Assembly: GCA_034429975.1 (NCBI GenBank)
Contig: DAOUFM010000080.1
Coordinates: 1 to 16,920, forward strand
Direction of reading: 5' to 3'
Origin: UBA6170 sp034429975
GTDB taxonomy: Bacteria; Chloroflexota; Anaerolineae; Anaerolineales; Anaerolineaceae
DNA length: 16,920 nt
Below, in pieces: positions 8,509 to 15,771 of the stretch. Position 1 is the stretch's first letter. Each line of letters starts with the position of its first letter. Made by a program: the position numbers and the translations under genes. The notes under the pieces are model-generated. The model saw nothing but the letters and a program-made list of their open reading frames with translations. It did not search any database and was not told the origin of the DNA.

Positions 8509-8898
8509 TCAATTAAAAAGTGAGCGGATTTTTCCAAAAACCAAGTTCACCATCCGATGGTAACTCCAGACTCCTGTGGTGATGAAATTCATTTTTTGAG
8601 TCCAATTTGAATGTGCCACCGCAAATTGAATAATCGCCAACGCCAGCCCAAATCCAACGAATAACATTTGGTATAGGGTGTCGCTTTGTAGAGCCACTAA
8701 CCCAACCAACAAAATCACTCCTGTAACAAACCCAAACACGATCCAGGCTGTCGTTTTTATTCCAATTTTTATCATCAGTTTCTGAGCAAGTGGGTTGGTT
8801 TCCTGATGTGGGTATTTTATCCGTTTGATCGTTGTGACTATATCCAGCAATTTGGTAATGATCAATAACAGAATAATCAAAAGAATCAGAATTTTCAT
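8509..8898 (-). CDS. Small membrane protein, DUF5658-like
   Basis: A 129-residue very hydrophobic protein with three or four membrane segments, at about residues 3-20, 48-70 and 75-96. The pattern LDIVTT (18-23) after the first segment, followed by E33-x-NP (35-36), resembles DUF5658 membrane proteins of unknown role. That match is from memory and weak. No clear Shine-Dalgarno precedes the ATG; a purine-rich GGAAG lies about 20 bases upstream. A longer overlapping frame at 8513-8935 encodes a polar, biased product and is judged spurious because this frame has coherent membrane segments. It lies 62 bases downstream of the M48 protease gene on the same strand and may be co-transcribed with it. 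Confidence 0.65.
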   Translation of the reverse strand: MKILILLIILLLIITKLLDIVTTIKRIKYPHQETNPLAQKLMIKIGIKTTAWIVFGFVTGVILLVGLVALQSDTLYQMLFVGFGLALAIIQFAVAHSNWTQKMNFITTGVWSYHRMVNLVFGKIRSLFN

Positions 8899-8960
8899 GG
8901 GGATAAATATTTTTCTTTACTTCCGAGAAAATCACTATCTCTCAGAAAAAATTTTCATTT

Positions 8961-10205
8961 TTAGGGTGCCATTTCGATAGTTTGGATCGCATCCAGCCTT
9001 TCAGGTATGGAAGGGTGATTGTAATGCACCCAGACATACAGGGGATGTGGGGTCAGGTTCGCCAGATTTTCCTGTGCCAGCACTTTGAAGGCTCGCATGG
9101 CGGGCTCTTTCCCAGCCAGTTTGGCGGCAAAGGCGTCGGCCGCATATTCCGCTTTCCGGCTGATGTAATTGAGTGGTAAAGACAAAATCAGCTCCAGTGG
9201 CGCAATCAGGATCGAGAATAGCACGACACTGAACCCGAGGTGCACTCCGGAGAGTCCAAACGCCTGTGCAAGGGCATTGCTCTGCAGAATAAATCCGATC
9301 ACCACCGCATATAAGCCGAACAACCCAATTTGCAGCCAGAGCATTTTGGTCACATCTTTATGGACAGCATGCCCGAGCTCATGCGCCAACACAGAAAGAA
9401 TTTCTTTGTCGTCCAACTTCTCCATCAGGGTATCAAACAATACTACTTCGCGGGTCTTTCCCAACCCACTGAAGAAGGCGTTCAACTTGGTGGAACGCTT
9501 GGAAGCATCCATAACGGATATGGCTTTGACATGGAAACCTACTTCATCCGCCATTTTTCCGATCTGATCTTTTAATTCTCCATCCGGTAAGGGCGATAAT
9601 TTATTAAAGATTTTAACAAATACTTTGGTATTGAGCACAAACAGCGTAATCATGACCAGCGTCAGGATGATCCAAGCAAATAAAACAAACCACCAGATGC
9701 GTCCTAAGAAGATCAGATAGATTACATTCAATAAAGCGGTCAATCCCCCACCCAGGAAAGCCATAAGTGCCAGGTTTTTCAAGAGATCAAGGAAAAAGGT
9801 CTTGCGCGTGGTTTTATTAAAACCATATTTCTCTTCAATCACAAAGGTGCCATAATAATCAAACGGCAAACCGATTATCAGGTCCAGCAGCATATAAATT
9901 GCCAAAAAAACCAGCGTCTGTAAAACAGGTTGAGCGAACCAACCGTTCGTCAATCGCTCCAGGAAACCAAAAAAGCCAAAACCGAGTAATCCCAGCAACA
10001 CGGCAGTCATTACAGTTTTAACGATGACCTCATAGCACAAGGTCTCCATGAAATAACTCAGCCATTTATTGTACTTTTCCTGGTCGTAGATATCTCGCGC
10101 AATCTCTGGAATAGGCTGAGTGCGATAGCGATAATTAACCAGCGTAATCACCAGGTCGATGATATACATGAGCGCCACAAGCGCAATAATGATGAATTTA
10201 ATCAT
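8961..10205 (-). CDS. M48 family membrane zinc endopeptidase (Ste24/CAAX-protease type)
   Basis: Integral membrane metalloprotease of 414 residues, the size of Ste24/CAAX prenyl protease 1 rather than the shorter HtpX. In bacteria this type probably works in membrane-protein quality control. The N-terminal half is several membrane helices containing FDYYGTFVIEEKYGFN (115-130), typical of the M48 N-domain. The catalytic part has SKRSTKLNAFFSGLGKTREVV in two blocks (235-255) and the zinc motif HELGH (H275, E276, H279), with the third ligand in RKAEYAADAFA (E353). All catalytic residues are present. Shine-Dalgarno GAGGA lies 6 bases before the ATG. UbiX lies 115 bases upstream on the same strand, so co-transcription is possible but not shown. 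Confidence 0.9.
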   Translation of the reverse strand: MIKFIIIALVALMYIIDLVITLVNYRYRTQPIPEIARDIYDQEKYNKWLSYFMETLCYEVIVKTVMTAVLLGLLGFGFFGFLERLTNGWFAQPVLQTLVFLAIYMLLDLIIGLPFDYYGTFVIEEKYGFNKTTRKTFFLDLLKNLALMAFLGGGLTALLNVIYLIFLGRIWWFVLFAWIILTLVMITLFVLNTKVFVKIFNKLSPLPDGELKDQIGKMADEVGFHVKAISVMDASKRSTKLNAFFSGLGKTREVVLFDTLMEKLDDKEILSVLAHELGHAVHKDVTKMLWLQIGLFGLYAVVIGFILQSNALAQAFGLSGVHLGFSVVLFSILIAPLELILSLPLNYISRKAEYAADAFAAKLAGKEPAMRAFKVLAQENLANLTPHPLYVWVHYNHPSIPERLDAIQTIEMAP

Positions 10206-10320
10206 TCTAATTCCTCAACAAGAGATTCTAATACCCAACATTTCGTTTTACGATACGTTTCTCTTCTTTTTTAACTGTCATGAATTTCTTAACAGTTCGT
10301 TTTTTTTGAGTTCACAATAA

Positions 10321-10893
10321 TTATAAATCCTCTTCCAACCCGCCCCAGGGAGAAAAGCGTTCGAAGGATATATCAAATTGCTGCAAAATCTTGCCTACCA
10401 GTTGGTCAACCATCTCCTGAATGGATTTCGGTTTGTGATAAAAGGTCATCATGGCCGGCAGAATTACGACACCCAGGTCGTTGAGCGTCAGCATGTTTCT
10501 CAGATGAATGCCACTCAAAGGGGCCTCTCGCGGAACCACCACCAGTTTACGTCTTTCCTTGATACATACATCGGCTGTCCGTAAGAGCAGATTCTCAGAG
10601 TATCCCGATGCAATGCCAGCCAGCGTTTTCATACTGCAAGGAACCACAATCATCCCGGCGATGCGAAAAGAGCCACTGGCAACGGTATCCCCGAGCTGGT
10701 TATGGGCATGTACAAAATCCGCCAGCGAATGCAATTCTTCTGGTTTCATGCCGAGTTCCAGTTTGATGGTTTCTTCTGCCAACCGCGAAATAATCAGGTG
10801 AACTTCCAAATCAGGTTGCCTGCGCAATGCCCGTAAAACTTCTACGCCCAAAAACGCCCCACTGGCGCCACTAATTCCAACTACGATTCTCAA
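10321..10893 (-). CDS. ubiX: UbiX/Pad1-type flavin prenyltransferase
   Basis: Attaches a prenyl group to reduced FMN to make the prenyl-FMN cofactor of UbiD-type decarboxylases. Motifs: GISGASGA (residues 6-13), SGSFRIAGM (73-81), PCSMKT (85-90), KERR (112-115), PREAPLS (121-127) and a C-terminal FYHKP. I take the start as the TTG at 10893, giving 190 residues, because GGAGG lies 5 bases before it, family members begin with a residue or two before the VVGISG strand, and the predicted transcript starts near 10927. A longer version begins at the ATG at 10920, but its leader would be only about 6 bases. No ubiD lies in the window, so the client decarboxylase must be elsewhere. Confidence 0.88.
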   Translation of the reverse strand: MRIVVGISGASGAFLGVEVLRALRRQPDLEVHLIISRLAEETIKLELGMKPEELHSLADFVHAHNQLGDTVASGSFRIAGMIVVPCSMKTLAGIASGYSENLLLRTADVCIKERRKLVVVPREAPLSGIHLRNMLTLNDLGVVILPAMMTFYHKPKSIQEMVDQLVGKILQQFDISFERFSPWGGLEEDL

Positions 10894-10933
10894 CGGTACC
10901 TCCATTTTGTGATCTGTCATGGTAATTTACCTA

Positions 10934-10961
10934 ATTATAAGTTTATTCAGCTCAAAACCAA
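10934..10961 (-). promoter_or_regulatory. Promoter of ubiX
   Basis: Minus-strand -35 TTGGTT (10961-10956), a 16-base spacer and -10 TATAAT (10939-10934), predicting a start near 10927. This leaves a leader of about 33 bases holding GGAGG, consistent with the TTG start at 10893. The -35 coincides with one arm of an 11-base inverted repeat, and a palindrome GGTAATTTACC lies at 10921-10931 over the start site. Confidence 0.6.
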
Positions 10962-10995
10962 GCCTTCCGTAAACCTCAATTTACTGGTTTTGAGC
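10950..10995. repeat. 11-base perfect inverted repeat in the ubiX/M20 divergent region
   Basis: GCTCAAAACCA at 10950-10960 faces TGGTTTTGAGC at 10985-10995, with a 24-base spacer. The left arm overlaps the ubiX -35. The centre-to-centre distance of the arms is 35 bases, a little over three helical turns, which would suit a dimer pair binding one face of the DNA. No T-run follows, and neither gene ends here, so an operator is more likely than a terminator. Confidence 0.45.
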
Positions 10996-11063
10996 ACTAC
11001 GTTTCTCCTAAACTTGTAATAAGGTTTTTTAAAAATGGATACGCTTATTCTCCCACACTTATC

Positions 11064-11085
11064 TGTTACAATCTCAACAGAGAGG
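11064..11085 (+). promoter_or_regulatory. Extended -10 promoter and RBS of the M20 hydrolase gene
   Basis: TG-T-TACAAT at 11064-11072 is an extended -10 element. Only a poor -35 (TTATTC near 11045) precedes it. An AGG at 11083-11085 lies 7 bases before the ATG at 11093 and decides the start among three adjacent candidates (GTG 11087, ATG 11090, ATG 11093). Confidence 0.45.
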
Positions 11086-11092
11086 TGTGATG

Positions 11093-12244
11093 ATGGAAAA
11101 AAGTAAATTGATTGAATTTACCCGCGACTTAATTCGTATTCCCAGCCTGAGCGGACAGGAAGAGCCGGTCGTGGCACGTGTCATCCGTGAAATGCAGCAA
11201 CTCGGTTTTGACGAAACCTGGGTGGATGCAGCCGGCAACGCTCTGGGATTGATCCAGGGTGAAAGACCTGGAAAATGTATCCTGCTGGATGCGCATGTGG
11301 ACACTGTCACCGCCACCCCTGACGATTGGGATTCAGACCCATTTGCTGCCGAGATTCGGGCTGGTCGCATTTATGGGCGCGGCAGCGCGGATACCAAGGG
11401 CAGTCTGGCTGCGATGGTATATGCTGCGGCTGCTGTCAATCGTGAACAACTGATTGGCAGTGTTTTGGTGTGTGGATCGGTCCACGAAGAAGTGATGGAA
11501 GGCGGCAGCTTGCAACTGGTCATTCGCGAAAATCAGCCGGATTACGTTGTCATCGGAGAAGCGACCGATCTACAGCTCAATCATGGTGGGCGTGGCCGCG
11601 CTGAAGTGGTGGTTGAAACCATTGGTAAATCTGCGCATTCTTCATCACCAGAAGTAGGCGTTTGCGCGGTGCATGCCATGCTGCGACTGGTGGATGCGAT
11701 TGAAAAACTCCCCCAACGAATTGACCCTATTCTTGGTCCTGGCAGCATGGTGCTGACCGATATTATCTCTGCCCCCTACCCCGGGCACTCAGTCATCCCC
11801 AATCGCTGCCGGGTTACCTTTGACCGGAGATTGTTACCAGGCGAGACAATCGATTCAGTTATTCAGGAAGTGCGCACTTGCGCAGACCAGAACGGAGTGG
11901 ATTGTTCGGTAACCATCCTGGAAGGCCGGGAAGTCACCTATCAGGGATATGAACTGCGTGCACCAAAATTCTTCCCAGCCTGGCTACTTACGGAAGATCA
12001 TAGCCTGGTTCAGCATGCCTTGAAGGCTTTACAAGCTCGCAACCCGGAAACCCGTTTAAACACCTTTCGCTTCTGTACGAATGGGGCTTCCAGCGCGGGA
12101 TTATTTGATATCCCCACAATTGGCTTTGGGCTGGGTAAAGAGACCGATGCTCATACGGTCAACGAATCGATATCGATTGAAGATTTACAGGCAGCCACCC
12201 AAGGGTATCAAGACATTATTGAATCGGTACTCAGTTTTGAATAA
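11093..12244 (+). CDS. M20 metallohydrolase, YgeY family
   Basis: Zinc-dependent amidohydrolase or peptidase of the M20/ArgE/DapE superfamily, 383 residues. Dizinc-site motifs are intact: DAHVDT (H68, D70), GRGSADTKG (D100), HEE (E132 base, E133), GEATD (E156) and DAHTVNE (H354). The C-terminal part, with TYQGYELRAPKFFPAW, EEDH-like TEDH, F-CTNGASSAG and IGFGLGKETDAHTVNE, matches the YgeY subgroup, named for a suggested link to selenium-dependent purine or amino-acid catabolism. No other gene of that pathway is nearby, so the substrate is open; DapE- or ArgE-like deacylation is possible. It is divergent from ubiX and followed by pirin 83 bases on, with no clear terminator. Confidence 0.85.
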   Translation: MEKSKLIEFTRDLIRIPSLSGQEEPVVARVIREMQQLGFDETWVDAAGNALGLIQGERPGKCILLDAHVDTVTATPDDWDSDPFAAEIRAGRIYGRGSADTKGSLAAMVYAAAAVNREQLIGSVLVCGSVHEEVMEGGSLQLVIRENQPDYVVIGEATDLQLNHGGRGRAEVVVETIGKSAHSSSPEVGVCAVHAMLRLVDAIEKLPQRIDPILGPGSMVLTDIISAPYPGHSVIPNRCRVTFDRRLLPGETIDSVIQEVRTCADQNGVDCSVTILEGREVTYQGYELRAPKFFPAWLLTEDHSLVQHALKALQARNPETRLNTFRFCTNGASSAGLFDIPTIGFGLGKETDAHTVNESISIEDLQAATQGYQDIIESVLSFE

Positions 12245-12327
12245 TTTAGAAAGAAGGACTCTAAACTGAGTTGTCTGCTGGCTATTAATCAGGACCTTTA
12301 GATCAAATTCAAGTAAAAGGAAATCGT

Positions 12328-13365
12328 ATGGAAAAACAATTTATCACCAATATCAAACCTCTGGGATTCACCTGGGAGACCAGTAATCCTTTTCTTTATT
12401 GCGTCCATCATCAGGATAATTATCCTAAAGGGAACGCTCAATTGGGACCGAATGCCTCTTTGGAAGGTCGGGATATCGGGCAGGATTTTACCGGTAAAGA
12501 TGGTTGGCGCATGTACCACGGCGATGTGATACCGGGGTTCCCGGCGCATCCTCATCGCGGATTCGAGACAGTCACCATCGTTCTGGATGGATTTGTCGAC
12601 CATTCCGATTCGCATGGCGCTGCCGGGCGTTATGGTATGGGCGATGTCCAGTGGATGACAGCCGGTAGCGGCCTCCAACACGCAGAGATGTTCCCGCTGC
12701 TCAATCAAGATCGCCCCAACCAAGTCGAGCTCTTTCAGATTTGGTTAAATTTACCTGCCAGCAAAAAATTTGCCGCGCCATATTACAAAATGTTATGGGC
12801 AGAAGAAATTCCTCAACTCTTTTTTGTTAACAAAGATGGCTCTGGAACGACGGTTAAGCAAATCGCCGGCAACTATTATGATGCCCAGGCTCTGCCACCC
12901 GCACCAGATTCCTGGGCGGCTGATCCTGAAAACGATGTTGCTATCTGGCTCATTTCTATGGATCCGGGTTCCCTCTGGAAAGTCCCCGAGACGAAAGAGG
13001 GCACGCATCGCGATTTATTTTTCTTTGAAGGCAGTCAGTTAACAGCCTCCGGCGTCAGTATTCCCCCTTATCATAAATTTACCGCTGATACCAACCAAGC
13101 AATCGAATTGCAGGCCGGGAATGAACCCATACGGTTATTGATGCTGCAGGCCAAGCCCATTAACGAACCGGTAGCACAGTATGGTCCCTTTGTGATGAAC
13201 ACCCAGAAAGAGATTTACGATGCTTATGCAGAGTTTCGCGTCAACCAATTCGGAGGCTGGCCCTGGCCACAATTAGGTCCGGTTCACCCAGCCAAGCGAG
13301 GGCGTTTCGCCCGTTATGCGGATGGAGTGGAGGAGATCAGGGAATCAAGGTCTGAAAATGATTAA
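12328..13365 (+). CDS. Pirin family protein
   Basis: Bicupin metalloprotein of 345 residues. The N-terminal cupin holds the pirin signature HPHRGFETVTIVLDG (74-88) and GSGLQHAEMFP (114-124), giving the metal ligands H74, H76, H118 and E120. The C-terminal cupin lacks such ligands, as in the family. Some pirins show quercetin dioxygenase activity and others act as redox-linked regulators, so the role here cannot be assigned. It is longer than the usual roughly 230-300 residues, with extra sequence around PPAPDSWAADPEND and a C-terminal tail rich in Pro, Trp and Arg. Shine-Dalgarno AAGGA lies 6 bases before the ATG. Confidence 0.9.
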   Translation: MEKQFITNIKPLGFTWETSNPFLYCVHHQDNYPKGNAQLGPNASLEGRDIGQDFTGKDGWRMYHGDVIPGFPAHPHRGFETVTIVLDGFVDHSDSHGAAGRYGMGDVQWMTAGSGLQHAEMFPLLNQDRPNQVELFQIWLNLPASKKFAAPYYKMLWAEEIPQLFFVNKDGSGTTVKQIAGNYYDAQALPPAPDSWAADPENDVAIWLISMDPGSLWKVPETKEGTHRDLFFFEGSQLTASGVSIPPYHKFTADTNQAIELQAGNEPIRLLMLQAKPINEPVAQYGPFVMNTQKEIYDAYAEFRVNQFGGWPWPQLGPVHPAKRGRFARYADGVEEIRESRSEND

Positions 13366-13371
13366 CTGACC

Positions 13372-13402
13372 TATAATTAGGTTACAACGAATGAAGCAGG
13401 AG
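13372..13402 (+). promoter_or_regulatory. Possible -10 and RBS of the CDGSH gene
   Basis: TATAAT at 13372-13377 lies just after the pirin stop, without a convincing -35. AGGAG at 13398-13402 is 5 bases before the ATG. The 11 bases from the -10 onward, TATAATTAGGT, also occur at the ubiX promoter (minus strand, 10939-10929). Confidence 0.3.
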
Positions 13403-13407
13403 ATGAA

Positions 13408-14118
13408 ATGAGCGAGAAACCGAAGGCACAAATAACAATCATCAAAAATGGTCATTATCGAGTGGTCGGAGAGATTCCATTAGCGAAGAAAAAACAAGTC
13501 GTTTCAGAATATGGGGAACCAATCACCTGGCATAAAGAGTTCATTTATGAAACCAACCCTGAAACCTATTATGTATGCCGCTGCGGACATACCCAAAATT
13601 ATCCTTTTTGTGATGGCTCGCACCGTAGGGTTGGTTTTGATGGAACCGAGACGATCCCCAAACGTTCGACATTACAACGCCGGATCGATTTTCCGGATGG
13701 AACTAATATCATCGTTAGAAAGGATCCAACCCTCTGCATGGAATCTGGCTTCTGTGCTTTTCTCAATTCTCCGATTCACAAAATGGTACCAAATACAGAT
13801 AATACACAAGTAAGAGCTCTGGTTATTTCGATGGTAGAACGGTGTCCCTCAGGTTCTCTTACCTATACTATTCCACCAATTGAAACAGATATCGAGCCTG
13901 ATCTTCCTGTTCAGGTTGTTGAAACAACTGAAATCACCGATGAAGGCCCAATCATTGGCCCATTATGGGTGACAGGCAATGTCATCATAGAGCAATCTAC
14001 TGGTCACATTATTGAGACCCGTAACCGTGTTACATTATGTAATTGTGGTCATTCAGATAACAAACCGCTTTGTGATGGCACTCATCGTAAGATACCCAGA
14101 TATCGGACAGATATTTAA
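13408..14118 (+). CDS. Double CDGSH iron-sulfur protein with central Fer4_19-like domain
   Basis: A 236-residue soluble iron-sulfur protein. Two full CDGSH motifs of the form CxCxx(S/T)xxxPxCDG(S/T)H are present: C57, C59, C68, H72 (CRCGHTQNYPFCDGSH) and C211, C213, C222, H226 (CNCGHSDNKPLCDGTH). Each should bind a 2Fe-2S cluster through three Cys and one His. Between them, residues about 91-155 hold CMESGFC (C110, C116) and ERCPSGSL (C146), the style of the divergent Fer4_19 domain, so a third cluster is possible although only three Cys are clear. Such proteins are thought to serve in iron-sulfur or redox handling. It follows pirin by 42 bases and ends at a strong terminator. Confidence 0.88.
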   Translation: MSEKPKAQITIIKNGHYRVVGEIPLAKKKQVVSEYGEPITWHKEFIYETNPETYYVCRCGHTQNYPFCDGSHRRVGFDGTETIPKRSTLQRRIDFPDGTNIIVRKDPTLCMESGFCAFLNSPIHKMVPNTDNTQVRALVISMVERCPSGSLTYTIPPIETDIEPDLPVQVVETTEITDEGPIIGPLWVTGNVIIEQSTGHIIETRNRVTLCNCGHSDNKPLCDGTHRKIPRYRTDI

Positions 14119-14188
14119 TAATTTCTGAATATTTATTCCTAAGTTGTTCCTCATAAATTTACTAAAATTTGCCTTGGCTTTAAATAAC

Positions 14189-14224
14189 AACAGCCTCAGA
14201 TTTAAAAGCTTGAGGCTGTTTTTG
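14189..14224 (+). terminator. Intrinsic terminator after the CDGSH gene
   Basis: AACAGCCTCA at 14189-14198 pairs perfectly with TGAGGCTGTT at 14211-14220 around a 12-base loop, followed at once by further T residues (TTTTTG at 14219-14224). It lies 70 bases after the CDGSH stop and closes the plus-strand run before the convergent operon. Confidence 0.85.
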
Positions 14225-14281
14225 TAAAAGTCTGTCACTTAAATCAAATTATCAAAAAGACAACAACCGATTTTCAGAAAA

Positions 14282-14512
14282 TCAGGTCCGGCTGATCCTT
14301 ACACGCCAGGCTGCCGGGCCGGATTCTAAATACTCCCAACCAAAAGTGCCGGTTCGTTCCGCCTGGAACTGGTAGTAAAGTGGTTTGGGATCATGATCAT
14401 TTACCAGCACAAAGCCCTCGCCCTGCTGCAAATTATCAAAAGTATCAAAGATCAGAGGGTGGCGTCTGGCCGGGGGGATACTACGAATATCCAATACATT
14501 GTCATTACTCAT
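14282..14512 (-). CDS. DUF2249 domain protein
   Basis: A 76-residue single-domain protein. The pattern LDIRSIPPARRHPLIF, then FDNLQQGEGFVLVNDHDP, PLYYQF and WEYLESGPAAWRVRI is that of DUF2249, a small fold structurally near TusA, often encoded with nitric-oxide or denitrification genes. There is no Cys, so it cannot carry a persulfide and may bind a partner or ligand instead. Its ATG overlaps the tusA-like stop by 4 bases (ATGA), with AAGGAG 7 bases upstream inside that gene, so the pair is translationally coupled. It is the last gene of the operon. A short palindrome at 14269-14283 covers the stop, but no good terminator is seen. Confidence 0.85.
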   Translation of the reverse strand: MSNDNVLDIRSIPPARRHPLIFDTFDNLQQGEGFVLVNDHDPKPLYYQFQAERTGTFGWEYLESGPAAWRVRISRT

Positions 14513-14796
14513 AAAGTTTCTCCTTGGGTTGAATGAATTAAGGTCGGTCCTTTTTGAATCAGGAAATGGTATTCACGTTTTATTAGTGAGCCTGCTTTTT
14601 CAGCTTTAAGGAGCGTATGTCCGGAACGTTTCGTCCATTCCTGCAGTTCGCGCTGGGAAGCGGGATCGCTGCTGAGAATGCTCAGAATTTCACCCGGTGC
14701 AAGATCTTCCATCATCTCGAGGAGCCTGACAAAGCCAGCGGCACAGTTACTACCGCGATTGTCCAAAATTTTGTTTATAGTAACATTGGTCTCCAT
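14509..14796 (-). CDS. TusA-like sulfurtransferase-fold protein with degenerate CPxP motif
   Basis: A 95-residue protein of the TusA/SirA/YedF fold, whose members pass sulfur as a persulfide on a single Cys or act in redox control. Visible: a first strand, LDNRGSNC (11-18) with Cys18 where the active Cys sits, helix GFVRLLEMMEDLAPGE, strand ILSILSSDPAS, and helix EWTKRSGHTLL. The usual C-P-x-P after the active site reads C-A-A-G, so both prolines are gone, which may alter reactivity. It starts 3 bases after the membrane protein stop and overlaps the DUF2249 gene. The context suggests a redox or sulfur-relay role tied to the ferredoxin operon, not tRNA thiolation. Confidence 0.8.
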   Translation of the reverse strand: METNVTINKILDNRGSNCAAGFVRLLEMMEDLAPGEILSILSSDPASQRELQEWTKRSGHTLLKAEKAGSLIKREYHFLIQKGPTLIHSTQGETL

Positions 14797-14799
14797 GGA

Positions 14800-15729
14800 T
14801 TATGCCTTACTTTTCTGAGGAGCCAAATCATCAATATTACACATCCCTGCAATCGGGGAACAAGCCCGCCACATCGGGCAAGTGATGAAGACACCAACCA
14901 GTACGACGATCAATGCCAGTTTTGTGAGGATTAACCAGCCAAACAAAGAAGCGGTCAACATTCGCGGATTCAAACCGACGTAGGGATAGGCCTGAATGAG
15001 CCCGGTAACGATCAAGGTTGGCAAAATAATCCGAACGGCGATCCGAAAGCGTTCGAGTTGCTCGCTGGCAGCGACCACGACCGGCATGGAAACAATTTTG
15101 CGAGCAGAGGGGACGGTAATAAAAATATTCCAGACCGCACCTCCAAACCATAAACCAAAGGCGACCAGATGAATGGTGCGAATCGCCAGTGGCCACGCCT
15201 GCCCGCCTTGAGCCAGATAAACATCATATGCCGCATTCACAAAACCATCCAGTACTAATAACCCCACTAATAACCTGGCAGTGTTACGTTCCGTATATGG
15301 ATTGTCTTTGTCAACTCTTCTAAAAAGATCGTAAAGCGCTGCAACCGTGATGGCTGCGATTAAAACACCTTCAAGCCCAATGACCCATCCTGGAACTTTC
15401 CAATTTGCAAACCGAAAGAGGTCATAAACAGCAGTAAGGATAAAAACAGGAACAACAAACCGTTCAATCTTGCGGAAATTGGCATAAGAAGCGCTCACAA
15501 ATTTCGTAAAATAAGGTTGCTGAGACGGCTGATCAGCCGGTTTCACAAACAACCCTTTCCACATATTGGTGCCAATCAGGAACGCAAAACTGATCAGATG
15601 CAGCCAGCGGGGAATTGCTTGTTGCCAGGTACCAGCCGCATGGGTTGCCATGGTCATCCAAACCCCTACAAATGAAGCGATGCTGATAACCGTCAGGGCT
15701 ACCTTAGGGAGCATGTACTTATCCAGCAA
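14800..15729 (-). CDS. Polytopic membrane protein, CopD/TMEM205-like
   Basis: About 309 residues with roughly eight membrane segments. It contains an internal duplication: RWLHLISFAFLIGTNMW (41-57) and RTIHLVAFGLWFGGAVW (184-200) align, each with a His (H44, H187) followed by F, G and W, and each is followed by an (I/L)ERF segment and another helix. Paired His in helices suggests haem or metal binding, as in CopD or DUF4149 relatives, but that is inferred. After the last helix comes a Cys cluster, C284, C290 and C297 (CPMWRACSPIAGMC), and a charged tail. The start is uncertain: TTG 15729 has no ribosome-binding site, ATG 15714 has a weak one, and an in-frame ATA at 15774 has a perfect one. 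It lies in an operon with ferredoxin and tusA-like genes. Confidence 0.8.
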   Translation of the reverse strand: MLDKYMLPKVALTVISIASFVGVWMTMATHAAGTWQQAIPRWLHLISFAFLIGTNMWKGLFVKPADQPSQQPYFTKFVSASYANFRKIERFVVPVFILTAVYDLFRFANWKVPGWVIGLEGVLIAAITVAALYDLFRRVDKDNPYTERNTARLLVGLLVLDGFVNAAYDVYLAQGGQAWPLAIRTIHLVAFGLWFGGAVWNIFITVPSARKIVSMPVVVAASEQLERFRIAVRIILPTLIVTGLIQAYPYVGLNPRMLTASLFGWLILTKLALIVVLVGVFITCPMWRACSPIAGMCNIDDLAPQKSKA

Positions 15730-15771
15730 ACGCGTTGAAGGTGTTACTTGAAGAGAAGATTGAATTGTTTC

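Noticed and set aside
8513..8935. 140-codon frame overlapping the small membrane protein
   Set aside because: Polar, low-complexity product with no family resemblance; the other frame has coherent membrane helices and a D...E-x-NP pattern.
9169..9567. Plus-strand frames inside the M48 protease gene
   Set aside because: They lie antisense to the conserved HELGH region and have no motif or start signal.
10273..10308. Hairpin AACTGT/ACAGTT followed by a T-run
   Set aside because: It would terminate only plus-strand transcription, where no gene ends; the stem is six AT-rich pairs. For the minus-strand ubiX transcript the tract is A, not U.
12245..12327. Possible terminator between the M20 and pirin genes
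   Set aside because: Only short imperfect stems and no T-run; read-through is as likely.
14269..14283. GATTTTC-A-GAAAATC palindrome at the DUF2249 stop as operon terminator
   Set aside because: The one-base loop cannot form as drawn in RNA, it is AT-rich and overlaps the stop codon, and no clean U-run follows immediately.
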